The translations under genes were made by a program, and so were the position numbers. From positions 44,819,062-44,883,061 of the forward strand of contig CM067545.1 in the NCBI GenBank assembly GCA_034509755.1: 64,000 nt of DNA, in the 5' to 3' direction. The DNA comes from Anisodus tanguticus (taxonomy: Eukaryota; Streptophyta; Magnoliopsida; Solanales; Solanaceae). Below, in pieces: positions 10,934 to 23,900 of this stretch. The notes below the pieces were generated by a model. The model ran no database searches. It was given only the letters and a program-made list of their open reading frames with translations, and was not told the DNA's origin. The stretch's first letter is position 1; each line of letters begins with the position of its first letter.

Positions 10934-11010
10934 TGTTAAGAGTCCCACATCGGATATGGAATGAGAACATGGACTCCTTATATGGACTTGGCAATCCTCA
11001 TCCTACAAGC
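10934..11010 (+). repeat. dispersed repeat piece (GTCCCACATCGG type)
   Basis: The phrase TGTTAAGAGTCCCACATCGG followed by ACTCCTTATATGGACTTGGCAATCCTCATCC is a common dispersed plant repeat motif, often found at the start of LTRs. A diverged reverse-complement copy lies at about 12541-12650 (GCTGATGTGGGACTCTGACA). Whether the two are ends of one element or separate fragments is not clear. Confidence 0.5.
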
Positions 11011-12540
11011 TAGCTTTTTTCTTTACATTAACAAATGCACACTGAAATAAATTTAAAATTTTAATTGGTCCTTTAACAACCTCATGCTCGATTATTTTTT
11101 GCTACCTGTTGTATGTACAGAACAGACTTGGTCCTAAAAATTATAGCAATCTACAAGCTGAAACATCCAATAACCTAGGATTGAAAAGAAGTTCCATCAT
11201 ATTAAACAAAAGAAAGGAACAAGGCACAGTGCTAAACAGATAAATGTTCTACCAAAAAGGAAAAAGTTGAAGATCCAAAAGAGCAATCAATCATGTACTA
11301 CTACATAAACTATGGAAGGCATAGTGAAAAGGATAAGCTCCTTCTATCGAGAAAGAGTCTGACAATCATTAGATTATCTATATTATGATCTAGGAAAGAT
11401 CTATGAAGTGTTGGTCCAAGGATTTCACATCTCTATATTATGGTCTGAAAAAACAGTTATTTGGAATTTTAATATTGGCATGAGATGAGTTTAAATGTAG
11501 TGTAGTTAGAGAAGATTCATATAGACGACCACAATTTGTTTGAAACTGAGGCATAGTTGTTGTTGTGGTATTTGGAGTTCTAACCAAATAAATGAATAGT
11601 GTCTGCGGCTGTTCTTTTTTTGCAGGATTGATTGATCAAAGGATGCTGATTGATTACTTGAGCAATTAAAGGAAGATCCAGACTGCTAATGGAAGTGACA
11701 GATTCCCTGTACTTAGCATAATAATGAAATAGATGAGGATCTAAATAATGAAAGAAATACCAAGATTAAGGAAAAGATCCTGAAGCAAGGAGGAACCAAA
11801 TTCAAAGAATGAACTTGTGGAGAAGCCACTCTTAAAATATCCACAGATGCACAAGCACGAGTTATGTAAGAAGTGAAGAATGAAAAGTTCCAGTAGCTAG
11901 GATAGATGGATATGGATTAACTTGAGGCAACTCAAGATTGAACAAATCAACTATGGCTGAAGTTTCTAAAATTTGAAGATTAAGTTTGAAGACTGAATCT
12001 CCAACGGCTATTGATGCCACAAAAGGAAAACTTTCAACAAAGAATTCCTAAAGTCTGAAAATCTAGTATTAATTGACCAAGAATTTGAGGACAAGAAGAC
12101 AGACAAGCACTCAAAAAGAAAAGAGAAAAGCAGCACAGCTTCTTGTACTTGGAGTATTGTACTTACAGTGTACAATCTATTCTATAAGAGAGTTCATCAT
12201 TGTACTGAAAAGAAGCCCTACACTAGAAAGGGTGAAAATCATCTTCATTTCTAAAGAAAGACCTAGCTTTCTAAATGAGAGAAAGTCTAGGCAGCCTTTG
12301 TTGGTGGTTAGCAAAGTTGAAACCACTACGTGTAACTCTTTGGTGATGATCGAAAGACAACCACACATTCGTGTGCACGTGCAAAACCACTCATTACTTT
12401 GTGTTAGAGCAAAACAAGTTGATCTAGTGGAACCCCTGAACAAGGGAATGAACGTCGGCATAGCTGAACCGGTATAAATTTGAATTTGCATTATAACTTT
12501 GCTTTTGATAAGAAATAGACCTTGGGTCTAACTCAACCCA

Positions 12541-12650
12541 AAAGTTAGCTCATGAGTTGAAGATTGCACAAGACCGTATAAGTAGACAAAACACCCCATC
12601 CATAGCTGATGTGGGACTCTGACACCTCTCACAAGCCCCTCGACATCTGG
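12541..12650 (-). repeat. dispersed repeat piece, inverted partner of 10934-11010
   Basis: On the minus strand this reads AGAGTCCCACATC followed by a pyrimidine/purine pattern and spacing similar to the copy at 10934. Similarity is clear around the TCCCACATC core and weaker further out. Confidence 0.45.
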
Positions 12651-13595
12651 AGCTCGTGACCATCTAATCTAAAAGCTTAAGTTGTTAGAGAGAGCACACG
12701 TTTATCCAGTTAATTATTCTTCAACAGCTTTATTTATACATTCTTAATTTGTTCACTTGTCTATTTGTAGAAAATTATTTTTTGTAAACAACTCTACAAA
12801 ATACTTGCATCATTCAAAATTAAGGATTCCCATAAAAGAGAATTTTAAAGAACTTCACCATTAGTCTGTTGTAACCTTTAGTATTCGACTTAATATCTGC
12901 AGAAGTTTTTGAAAACACACAAAACATAAGTCAGTCCCTCTTGTGCATTTTATCATAAAGGTGTCCCAGAATCATGTGATTAATTCAAATATTTCCCTTC
13001 TTTCTTATTTCATTGATATTGAATTTTCAATAGTTCTTTATAATGGTCCTTCAGAAGCCTCATTGTTCAAAATTTTTGTTTATGTTTTTTTTAAGGATGA
13101 TTTTATCGGAGTATTTGTTTTTTCTAGTTCTTTTTTGAAACAATCATTCTCTGCTTAGATTAGGAAGCCATTTTCCCATAGGTTAGTCCATCTCTGTGAA
13201 ATGAGCGAATATAGATCCATGAATCCATAGTTTCAACATTACAGTTGTTGGAAAGTCAATCAGATCAAACAGAGGAAAGATTCCAATTTTTTAGCCAATG
13301 TTTTTTTTTTTTTGAGAATGACCAAGTGTTTAGCTCTTTTTTTTTTAGAATGACCAAGTTTTTAGCCAATATTGGTACAAATTTTGCTCAAACAGGTAGA
13401 TTCAACTTCTTGGGGAAAGCTCGATCCAAAAGGAAGTCTTAACTTGAAGTTTTTATCTAGAGACCTCGCAGTATGTCATACCAACAGTGTTTAAAAAGCG
13501 TAGCTCCCTTCAGTCAAAGGCCGACTCCATCACCTTAGGATTCCAAGAGTACAAACTCTTTCTTTCATCTCTTAAGAGTCGTGCTTATCATTCCT

Positions 13596-13784
13596 CAAAG
13601 GCGGAGCCAGGATTATAACTTCATGGGTTCTGGATTTTCGAATGACAACTTCAAGTGCTAATAACTAGGTTCTAAATTTAATATGTGCACATATTTAATG
13701 AATTTCTTTAACACAAATACATTGTTTGAGCAAAAGCTATTGAGTTAGGCTGAACCCGTATCTGGGCTTTTACCTCCGCCCCTG
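13596..13784. mobile_element. small MITE with GGCGGAGCC / CTCCGCC ends
   Basis: The left end CAAAGGCGGAGCCAGGAT and the right end TTACCTCCGCCCCTG are inverted relatives of each other. The AT-rich interior contains ATGTGCACATATTTAATG and GGCTGAACCCGTA, phrases I know from a very common short Solanaceae dispersed element. The length is about 190 bp with no coding capacity. Confidence 0.6.
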
Positions 13785-14214
13785 CTTTTCGAGAATCTTT
13801 CTTATTCAAACTTTCCTCTTAATATATATCTCTTTCTAGGAATTTGGATATTTGAAACCTAATTTTGTTTGCACACTTGTACATGTGCTTAACCCAAAAG
13901 GGATATATTTTATAAGCCTTTAGAGGTTTAATCAAAAGCTTTACACATGTTTGGATGAAAATCCATTATAAAGAATCTTTTTCCAACTTTGAGATTTACA
14001 GTAATTTGTTTCTTCCTTCACAAGTCAATTTTTTCCCCACCTGGAGGGGCAAGGCATCTATCAAACTTTAATATAGATGCATGTCTCCCTAAACCAAAAT
14101 GACTCACCAACTTTTTACCATTGTGTGAAGCATCTAAGGTTTAACTCCAATAGCAACTCTAGTACAAAAATGTAAACTACCTGGAATGTCCCCTTGACAT
14201 TTTTTACATGTGAT

Positions 14215-14313
14215 AAACGCCACCTAGAAACTTTTCATGTACAGTAAGTCATTAAAGACTTACCTCTGGGCTTTAATGGCTTATTGTACATGAAAAGTTC
14301 CTAGATGGTGTTT
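14215..14313. repeat. hairpin: 43-bp inverted repeat with 13-nt loop
   Basis: The left arm 14215-14257 and right arm 14271-14313 match at 38 of 43 positions, centred on ACTTTTCATGTACA. All five differences are transitions. The hairpin lies about 175 bp beyond the stop codon of the ABC1K8 gene, so it may be transcribed in that gene's 3' UTR. It is a foldback remnant or a small-RNA-precursor-like structure. The sequence alone does not decide. Confidence 0.75.
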
Positions 14314-14487
14314 CTACCTCTAAATTTTTTTGAGATGACCCAGAATTTTTTACTTATAACCTAAGAAAATTTGGAAACCGGAACCATACCTCTAATATTT
14401 ACCTATCAAACAAAAAGACTTCATAAAATTTAAGAGCTTTTGCCTCTATATCAGTTCTAAATTAGAGAAAAGTTGCTCACCATTTGT

Positions 14488-17400
14488 TCAAGCTGTTCCA
14501 GTAATCAATCTTTCTCGTTCATCTAATTTTTTAACCTTCAGAAGACCAAAGAGGACTTGGAAGCCAAAGAATGCACAGACAGCGTATGCTATAATAGAGG
14601 GCATCTGGAAAATGAAGATGCGTGCAAGTTAAACATTAGTACACAAAGATGACAAACTTAAAATATACAAGTGAAGATGCAATACTCACACAGACGGAGT
14701 TGAGATACAAAATTGTAGCTAGGTTAACCAAGCTTCCAGCTGCAACTGCCTGTTCAGATGAGTACCCAAACAGATGAGATAAAGACCTTAAGTCATTAAT
14801 AAGTGAAACAATGAGCAGGCAAAAGGCAAGCTTATGTAAGTATAGATATTATCTCCACTATAAGTGAACCCCCCCCCCCCAAACCACCAGCGAAGGGCCC
14901 AATAGAGAGGATCAAGAGTGGCAGCCCATAGTCATACTCAGAGAAAGTTCCATCCCACAGCATAACTTTTTCTTGATATAGAATAATGACACAACAAACA
15001 TGTTGTACCTTTCTTGGTTAAAAGAGTTCATCAAATTTCACATGATAATGAATTTGTAAACAGTACCAGAATGTATGACAACTTACACTTCCAATTGTCC
15101 CCTGAACAGCTGCAACACGTTGGAAAGCCCTTTCAGATTCTAAAGCTCTAACCCGTAGCTTAAGATCACCTTGCTCCTGTGAGCAAATCAGAATAGATAT
15201 ATAAATGGATAAAGCATAGTACTGAAAAAAATATGGATCTAATTTAAAGTAATGAATATGGCATGCTATCTACCAATCGCTGGATAATTGCAGCAAGTTT
15301 CTCAACTCTATCAGCCTGTCTGAACAAGTTGTAAAATGCTTGAGACTGTCTGTCCCATCTCTTCCTGAAGTCCTGGAAGTCAGAAAGATTAACTATTAAA
15401 ACTTAGGCACAATATGAAAAACAAACCTTGCTTACACTTTCGAACTTTTAGTAGGTTTACCTTTACTACAACTTCAATACCAGCTTCACGAAACCTAAGC
15501 AACTCTAGGGCATAGCTATAGAGCAGCATAAAAGTTTATGTCAAAAAAAGGGGAGGAAATTACAAAAAGAAAAGAAATTATATATCGTGGGGGCACTCAC
15601 GGTTTGGCAATCTCAGTGATATCAAATCGTGGATCAAGACCCTTTCCAATGCCATCCAAAACTGATAGCAATAACAATAATTTCTACAATAAGATGTTGA
15701 ACGCCAAAGCAAGTAGCACAACTGTAAGCAATTACATAAGCTGGCACTGAAGTACCTGAAAATGCTCTAACCACAAAAGTGAATGTGGCAGGGAATCGGA
15801 ATGGCTGATCTGCTGCAATGGCTAGTAGATCTTCACCTGTTAGTGAGTAGAAAATATGAGTTTGAGACTATGAGCAAAGTGAACAATTAACTAGTCTTTT
15901 TTTGCTTTTTCTATACTTTTTGCTTTTTACCTCTTATGTAAAGGGAGGGGGGAGGATGGGGAGGGGGGGTTGGAAAGGGATGGGGACCAAGCAATAAAAA
16001 CATTTTTCTTTTCTCCATTCCCCTGAAAACCCCCCAGGATTCGCCGAAGTAAAGAGGGCAAAGGAATAGAACAAGCTAGAACAAAAGAGTGTGATACCTA
16101 GACCAGAAAAAGAAGATACGACAAGTGAATTACCAATTGCAGCCAAACGTTGCTTCTTTTTCTGTTTTTGTTCCTCCTTGCTCAACGGCTTTTTGAACCC
16201 AAGTTCTGCTTGCGCCATTTCTCTCTCCTTTCTTTGTGCTGCAAGGCGCTCTTCAAAGCTGCAAAATTTCATCTGTCAGGCTTCAATGAATTTAAACACT
16301 TATCGGAGTTCTTGTCCGTTTAACAATGCAAATGATGATGCACAATACAAAGCACCTTGTGAATAGGAGGTCTTTCTTAAAATAGCTCAGAGTCAATGTA
16401 GCTTAGGTTATGGTCACAGTTAACCATGAATTGAGAATCAAATTGACATTCTTTTTTGCAGTAAAGGACCTGGAATTTGACACACTTTAGCTGATTGAAG
16501 GGAAATAGAAGAGATAATAGAAGCAGTGTGTAACAAAGGGAAAGCATTTACTACATCTCAAGTTTTGTCCAATGTTGTAAATCATGTGAATAGCCAACTC
16601 CAAAGAAGTCAATAAACATGCGGAAAAGACAGATTCATATTAGCTGGTGTATCTTGTGTAAAGGAGCATGAGTGGATGTTAGCCACCTGCTCATCCACTG
16701 CAAATGATATGAGGTACTGAAATCGCTTCAGACAGGTTGTTCAAATGTAGTTGCGCAATGCCCACAACTGTTAAGGAGCTTCTCAAGGTGAAAATTGAGA
16801 GGCAGAAGGGATTAAAGAAGATGAATATGGAATATATCACCACAAGTCACGATGTGGACTATATGGCGCGAAAAAAACCAAAGGGATTTTGAAAGATCGG
16901 AAAAGCCTCTTCTTTCAATTTAGTTTCTTTTTGCACTTTGTTGGAGCATATGAGGGATTTCTATTTGTATAAATACCGGTTGGACTTTGTAGGAAGGAAT
17001 GCTTGCTCTGCAGTTGCGATGTATATCTCTTGTATACAGGCTTCCCCCAATTTTCTGTTGATCAAATCTTATTACTTGTCAATAATAAAAAAAACCATCA
17101 CTGGAAACTGACCAGTTGGAAATTTTATCCAAGATGGACCAAATTTTTGCTTGAACATGGAAAGATCCTCCAAGTATCTCTCTGAGTCACATGTAGAAGA
17201 ACTCAATCATTTAAGGACTAACAACTTGATGTAAAACAGGTATAATTTAAGCTAGTCAGTATTAACTAATTGAGAAAAAGAGATAAAAGGTGAATAAAGG
17301 AAAAACTCCCTTGTTGAAACAAACACCTCTCACGGATTTTAATGCACCAGTTTGCGAACACAATTTTCACTTAATTTATGTATACAAGAGCACAACCTTA

Positions 17401-17994
17401 ACCGAAAAAATATACCAAATACAAAATGAACATCAGCCCACAATCTCAGGTGATTAGTAATTTAGTAATGTCAACAATGGGCTTAATTTTGGCAGTCTCA
17501 AATATTCAGTTTCACTTTAAAACAAAATTAAAATTGAAAGATATGATGTGGGTACTGTACCTATTAAGGAAAAACTGTGCAGTTCGTCTGACAGCTGTCA
17601 TGTCGCCAGTAGGCACCAGAATACCCATTTGAATACTTGCTTGCAGGACCTGCATTTCAAAGAGAACTTTAGCCAAGCATTTGTGTGGATAAGTAGAACA
17701 GTGACGGAACCCAAAAAAAAAAAGGAAACAGCAAGCCTAGGAACTTTAAGTTTGATCACCTTATCTGGATCTTTCTCATAAACTCCATAGAATGTTTCCA
17801 GCAAGCCTTCTCTGATATTAGGACTTATGCTGCAATATGCTAGAGTAAGTGAGAACTGACAAGCTTTAGGTTAAAGAACTTCAGTCATTTATACTACTTA
17901 GATGGAATGGTTCAACTTACCTTCCCATCATTCCAAAATCATAAAAGATCAACCTTCCACCATTAACATCATCCACAGCTATATTTCCAGGATG
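14488..17994 (-). CDS. ABC1K8: ABC1K8 exons 10-20: catalytic loop to membrane-anchor tail
   Basis: Exon 10 completes the catalytic loop (HPGNIAVDD) and holds the DFG motif (FYDFGMMG). Exons 11-12 encode helices of the C-lobe (IREGLLETFYGVYEKDPDKV, MGILVPTGDMTAVRRTAQFF). Exon 13 is a charged helical insert rich in Lys/Glu/Gln (FEERLAAQRKEREMAQAELG then KEEQKQKKKQRLAAIG). Exons 14-18 encode the conserved C-terminal ABC1K7/K8 extension. Exons 19-20 encode two hydrophobic stretches and a short charged tail ending ITGTA before the TGA at 14490-14488. The hydrophobic pair fits an envelope-membrane anchor. Confidence 0.92.
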
Positions 17995-20900
17995 CTGCAA
18001 GAAATTAAATCAACACCAATCTTCGTTGAAAACCCTTTACTTCCACACTTACAGATATGAGCTGGGGGTAAAGCTAAGTAGTAAGATGAAAATAATGTTC
18101 AACTTAGAAAAGAGTAAAAGACATCAACAGCTTAGAAACCAGTTGGTTGGTATGGAAGGTGAAGCTCTCCAAAGGCATCTCTCTGAATTAGTTACTTGGT
18201 CTTATCCAAGTGAATGAGGTGTGATTACCAAGATATAACAAAATAATTTTCCTTGAACAATCAACGCAAGATTCTGTTTAAGTTTATATCGCTCGGGAGT
18301 TGAACGGTTAGAAGGAAAGCAAACATGATGATGCAACCAGGTAAACTATGAGGATGCAAAAAAGGAAAACAAAGGAAGTGGAAAATTCTTATACCCGTTT
18401 ATTGAATATGTTAGAGCTCAAATAGACAGATCTATTATACGCTGTTGTTTAGTTACGAAATGCACTGTGAATCATAGTAGAGCAGAAGAACTATGAATGT
18501 CAGTGAGAAATCTTACTGGATCGGCATGGAAGAAACCGTGAGACAGAATCTGCTCCAGATAGGATTCAACCGCATACCTCCCTAACCTGATCAACAATTA
18601 AGAGAAGTCCAAAGGCATATCATTTTTAGTCCTGTTATAATTACTTAGTACCTGTGTTACTATCAGATATGAGAATGAATTGACAGAACATAGCCAATTT
18701 TAGCAGGCCTTCTGTGTACTTATTAAGGATCCTTGTGAAGCGACGTGTCTCTCGGACATGATTACAACACCAGTACATGAACAAAAATGAAGGATATAGG
18801 TAAATTACATATTTCAACAAATTGAATGGCATAACTATCAGCTCACCTTTTTCTATCAACGCCCAATTGATCTAAGGCTTCTATCCTGTTTATTTTAATG
18901 CCAGGGACATACTCCATTGTCAAAATCTGAAAGGAATGAAAAATATCATTCAAGTAAAATGAGCTGTGGAGAGAATTCAATGTTAATCAGTTAAACCACC
19001 ATTATCACTGATTGTTTGAACCTGTGGTGTTGTATATTCCCAGTATATCGATGGGACTTTCACATAATCCATGTTTTTGAAGTTACTTGCAAACAGTTCC
19101 GCATTAGCAGCTTCCTTAGTATAATCAATCTCCTGCAAAATCATAAAATAACATCTCTTATTAGACAAACTTACAGCTTGAAAGATGCAAATCAAGGAGG
19201 ATAGCAACACACTGATCCTGAAAAGATCCAGCAGCATTTGACTATTGAATTAGATACAAATAAAATAATAGCACCAGAATACAGGTCAGTCAGTCATCAG
19301 AGTAACTTATAAACTACTTCAATTCATGATTGCAAGTTGATACAACGCCATCAAAAACACAGTTCCCAGGTGACCAGTCGTCATTGTTCAAGTCCTGAAC
19401 TCTAATTGGTAAATGGAAATATTCTATTTAAGTGCAACAAGAACCTACTAACGAGATAAGATAGTGTATTTGTATTCCATATCAAACCATAATACCATGT
19501 GAACTTTTGAATGAATCTCTTCTCCTTCTCACATGACATTCCATTACCTTTTCTTACTTAACATTTCAATGCCGTTTTTGTTAAAGACCAATAAATTTAA
19601 ACTCCTTGAACACTGATGATGCTGATGCATAATTAATATAACTCTGAAGTTTGTCAACCAGAAAAGTTTATTCCACGAAAACTATATTTTGCAAACCTCA
19701 CCACTAGATATATATCTTTGCAACAAAACTTGTACAAACAAAAATGGGAAAGTCAATTAGACACCTAATCCACCTCAAATAGGGAAAAGTAAACCAACAA
19801 TAAACTTGATGCAAAAAGAAAGCAAAGATAAGTCAGACGGAAGAAAGAATCTTGAAGTCCGTTTTACAAAGAATTGATGAATTGATGATGCTAACTGACA
19901 TGCATGCTAACTTAGCTATATAAAAATAAATGATTTATTAACAAAATACCTGATACAAGACACTTGCACATTCATCATAGATTGCAACCCAATCTCTTTT
20001 TGCACCATCAGATTTAGGATCTATTTTCTGCAGATATTCAGCTATCACCTGCAAGAAATATGTCACATGAAAAAGATATATATGATAATGAATAACCTAT
20101 CTTTTGAAAGTAGATGTCAGTGATCATATCTGTGCTATAGAGTCACTGCTAGTGTGAGTGTTTAGTACACAATATCCTGGAGGAGTGTCATTTCGTCATG
20201 AAAACTAGGTCATAGCACCAAGTATATGGATAAACGACTTGAAGTGAGACCTATTCTGGCAGAAGTCTGGAAGTTAGATGGGAAAATCTAAGAAGAAAAA
20301 CCAGCGAAAAGGGGCTTTCTCTATGCAGTCAATGAAGACCTGATTATACTTTATATCATATCCAAACAATTACACAAAAGAACTCAAGGGTTAAATGTAA
20401 AGATATTTTAAGTTATCTAAAACTGACCCTCAGGTTTTTAAGATCGATATCAAAAAGATCCTTAAGACCGGGCCTTTGTACTTTGACAACTACTTCCTGT
20501 CCATTCAGTCTTGCACGATGCACCTGACCTGCATTATAATTTATCAGTGTTCTTATATTTCATTCTTGTAATGTTTGTTGAGTACATAGAACATTCACTG
20601 GTAGTTACGAAATTTATTTGGTGAATGAAGGATGCATCTCTGTGACACAATCTGAATTAAGTGAATAATACCAAGACTTGCAGCAGCTATTGGTTCACGG
20701 TCAAATCTTTCAAATGTATCATCCAATGGGCCCCCAAGTTCTTCTTCAACTATTGATACAGCAGTTTCCGATGGGAAAGGAGGAACTTGGTCCTAAACAA
20801 TGCCTCGAAAATTAATTATTTCTAAGAAAAAGAAGAAGGGAAGGTACACCGCAAAAAGAATAAAAAAGCAGTCAGGCATGCTTCATCCAGGGTGAAAATC

Positions 20901-23900
20901 AATTGCATAGCATGTGTTATCAGTTATATAGGCTAACTTCAGAAGTAATTTTAGTATGCTTTTAGAACATAAAATGCTTCAGGGACTATGGATCTCAACT
21001 GCATAATTCATTTATTTATATGTTGATATCATCTCAAGTATTACATATCCATTGATTGTGTAAGAATCGTATACTTTTCTTTTGTTAAGGTAGAGATTAT
21101 GTAAGAATCATACACTCCAACAACATGCTCACTCGTCCTCTTCATCACATTCTGTCAACTAATGCAATGTATATGTGAGTCAGGTTTCTTGTACACGGGT
21201 AATCTTTGTTGCTAATAATCTGTCAAGCTCCAAGCATAGCTCGTGTCTGTTACTCGAGATATTGGAAAATCTCTGAGGAAAAACAGATATGAATAATACC
21301 CGAGCTTGAGAAATTATACATCATCTCAAGAAATACTAAACAACAGAAAGATAAACAATAGTTGGATTTGCAAAAGTTAATAACAAGCTATATATATGGC
21401 CGAACAGTTCACTTTGATACCAATTTCTGATGATGAGGCAAAATCCCCAGCTAATAGAACTGCGCAAAAGATGTCTTCAAGCTTAAATAACACGATAACT
21501 ATGCCTCAATCTTCAAACTTATAGGATACTGAAAAGATATCAAATAGTGGTGAATGTGTGTAGTAGAGGATCAAATATATGGCAACTTAAGCAGGACATC
21601 ACCAACCTGAAGCTCAGACAACTGATCAACATACTCCTGAGCAAGAATGTCCACTCTTGTTGAGAATTGCTGGCCAATCTTGATAAAAGTAGGACCCAAT
21701 CTCAAAATAGTTTCTTTTAACCACCTAGCGAGGACCTTTCTCCGCTCAGCTTTTTTCGCTTCTGTCATTCCACCTACATGAAGCAGCTCCTTGTATTAGT
21801 TACAGTAAGGAGTGTTTTTTGTATTATCACTGAGCATAACAGATTGGGGTGGCAATTGATGAATTTCTGAAGGTGTAATAAGCATTAACAATCTTTTGGC
21901 TAACCTAGCCTCCTCAATACCCATTTCATATGATGGGAGTTGCAAAAGTATTGGTCGCTGCTTTGCTATCAATAATTATAGATAGGCTATTATTGTGAAG
22001 TTGAGCGCAAATAGGACAAAACTAAGTATGAAGGGGGGAAATGACTGGCAAATAGATTCTTTAGGTGTCATGGTAATAATTTTGACTATTGCACAGTTCA
22101 GTGTCATCATTATAAAGAAGAAATATCACCAAATGAAAAGGGATAGTTAGGACTTGATAGGAAGTTGATGTCCTGAAACATTTGTTGAAATAGCAACGAG
22201 AACAGCATAAGTAGTTTATCCTTGGGAAGAGTAAAATATTTTCTTTCCATCAGTTCGTGGATCCCAATATCTTCAATGTAGGGAAAATTCAGTGAAGAAA
22301 CAGAAAAAGTGAATAGCTAAAAAGTTATTCATGTAGATCAGTTTAAGTGAATTTTGAATAGTCTTTTGTTTTATAAAGTAGAGTTAAGCCTCATTCCTTA
22401 ATGTTTCTAGTAGAAACAGGTACCAAGAAGCAGACTTTTGTTTTGGGTCAATAGAACAAAATTATGGTTTTTTATCTCCCTGTTTTTAGCAATTGTGACA
22501 TGTTGAAAGAAGAAAGCATGTAGCTAGGAACTGCACATTATGGCAATTATCTTCTCGATTCTTATAAAAATTTGGGTTATGTCATTGACCAACCTCGATA
22601 GGAGAACTTTTGATTATTCAACCAAGCCCTAAATAAGAAAGTGAAAACAGATCCCCATATCTCCAAAGTCCTTTGAATTGTTGAATATGTTTTGAATCTG
22701 TTCCAACGGCCTCCGGGCTTGACAGAAACCTGCAAAAACCATTCAGTAATGTCAAACAATCTGGCTTCCATCCAGAAAAGAAATACAGATAACGAGAACC
22801 CCTAAAGCACAGAGGCTAATATGTAAATCGCAATATTGTATATAAGCATTTGAAATCTTTCTTTATCATTTAGTTTCTTTGCCAACTGCAACCAATGGTT
22901 CTAATATTCATCGCATAAAGCAGAGTCTCCAAACACTTTCTGGTCCAATTTTGTATCCCCTCATGCATCATGTTCTCATTATATTTCCCATTAGAGCAAT
23001 TCAGCAGATGTGAGGTTGATATAGTGACCTGGATAGCCTTAGCCTTAATATAACCAATCCAATTAATATAACCAATCCAATAACTTGTCAACTCACAAAC
23101 TCATTCTGCCAGGATGATCTTCATGTTGCACCTCTATTAAGAGAGGTTCATTATTTCATCAAAAAGTCCAGTAATAAACATCCTTGGTCATGTGTTGATA
23201 ATTCTCATTTAAGAAGATTCGACAAAGTGAGAACATAATATTGGCCTTGATCACTATGCTATATTGACGTTAGAACATCACATCAAGAACCATCACGCGT
23301 AGCACTTGTATTAAGTCCATGTATCCTCATGCAATGTATGACCATTGTATGACACCAGCCCTCTTACTATTCTTCCTTGCAATACCACCAAATATAGCTG
23401 AATTTTCCTTTCCTAAGTCATCCAAACCATATTTGTACAACAGTTGGTTCAGCTAAATTAGCCACCTCAACTAGTTCAGGCTTCAACTTTATCAAGGAAA
23501 AAAGGACAAGTTTAGTGTTGATGTGCAGTTGTTGCGGTATTCATCAAATATGACACTAATTTAACTGAACCTCATTGTCTAAAAGACGGCAATGAGGGTC
23601 CAGTAGATTTTATGGAATACTAGATTTAGGTAACCGTCATTGACTACTTTTGGTGGGTATCGAGGGGACTAGTGGTGGAATGGTAAAGTTCAAGAGAAGG
23701 TGGAAGCGAAGAAAGCGGAGTTTGAACGCCTGTATGTGGAATTAGAGGAAAAAGGGAAAAAGGGGGGAATAGAAAGTTGTACAGACTAGCCAAGGCGAGG
23801 GATAGGAGGGCCCGCGACTTGGATCACGTGAGGTGCATCAAGGACGAGGACGGCAAAGTACTGGTGGAGGACGCAAATATTAGGCGGAGGTGATAGTCTT

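Larger units (their letters stand above)
9750..13595. other. intergenic DNA, no gene seen
   Basis: This stretch is AT-rich with scattered stops and contains no gene that I can support. It has a (GA)n tract near 10012, a (TA)n tract near 10900, two homologous repeat pieces in opposite orientation (10934-11010 and about 12541-12650) and poly-T runs near 13300-13350. The 134-residue open frame at 12073-12477 has no family resemblance and is probably decayed repeat sequence. Confidence 0.5.

Noticed and set aside
10941..10984. GTCCCACATCG followed by TATAT, as in plant snRNA gene promoters (USE plus TATA)
   Set aside because: The spacing between the box and TATAT does not match the usual Pol II or Pol III snRNA spacings well, no snRNA sequence follows, and the same phrase is common in dispersed repeats. 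A diverged inverted copy lies near 12600.
12073..12477. 134-residue open frame as a host gene
   Set aside because: No domain, no protein-like conservation that I recognise, and the surroundings look like decayed repeats.
14870..14880. C11 homopolymer in an intron as a functional signal
   Set aside because: Simple homopolymer tract in intron 18 of ABC1K8. Length is likely variable and nothing around it suggests a role.
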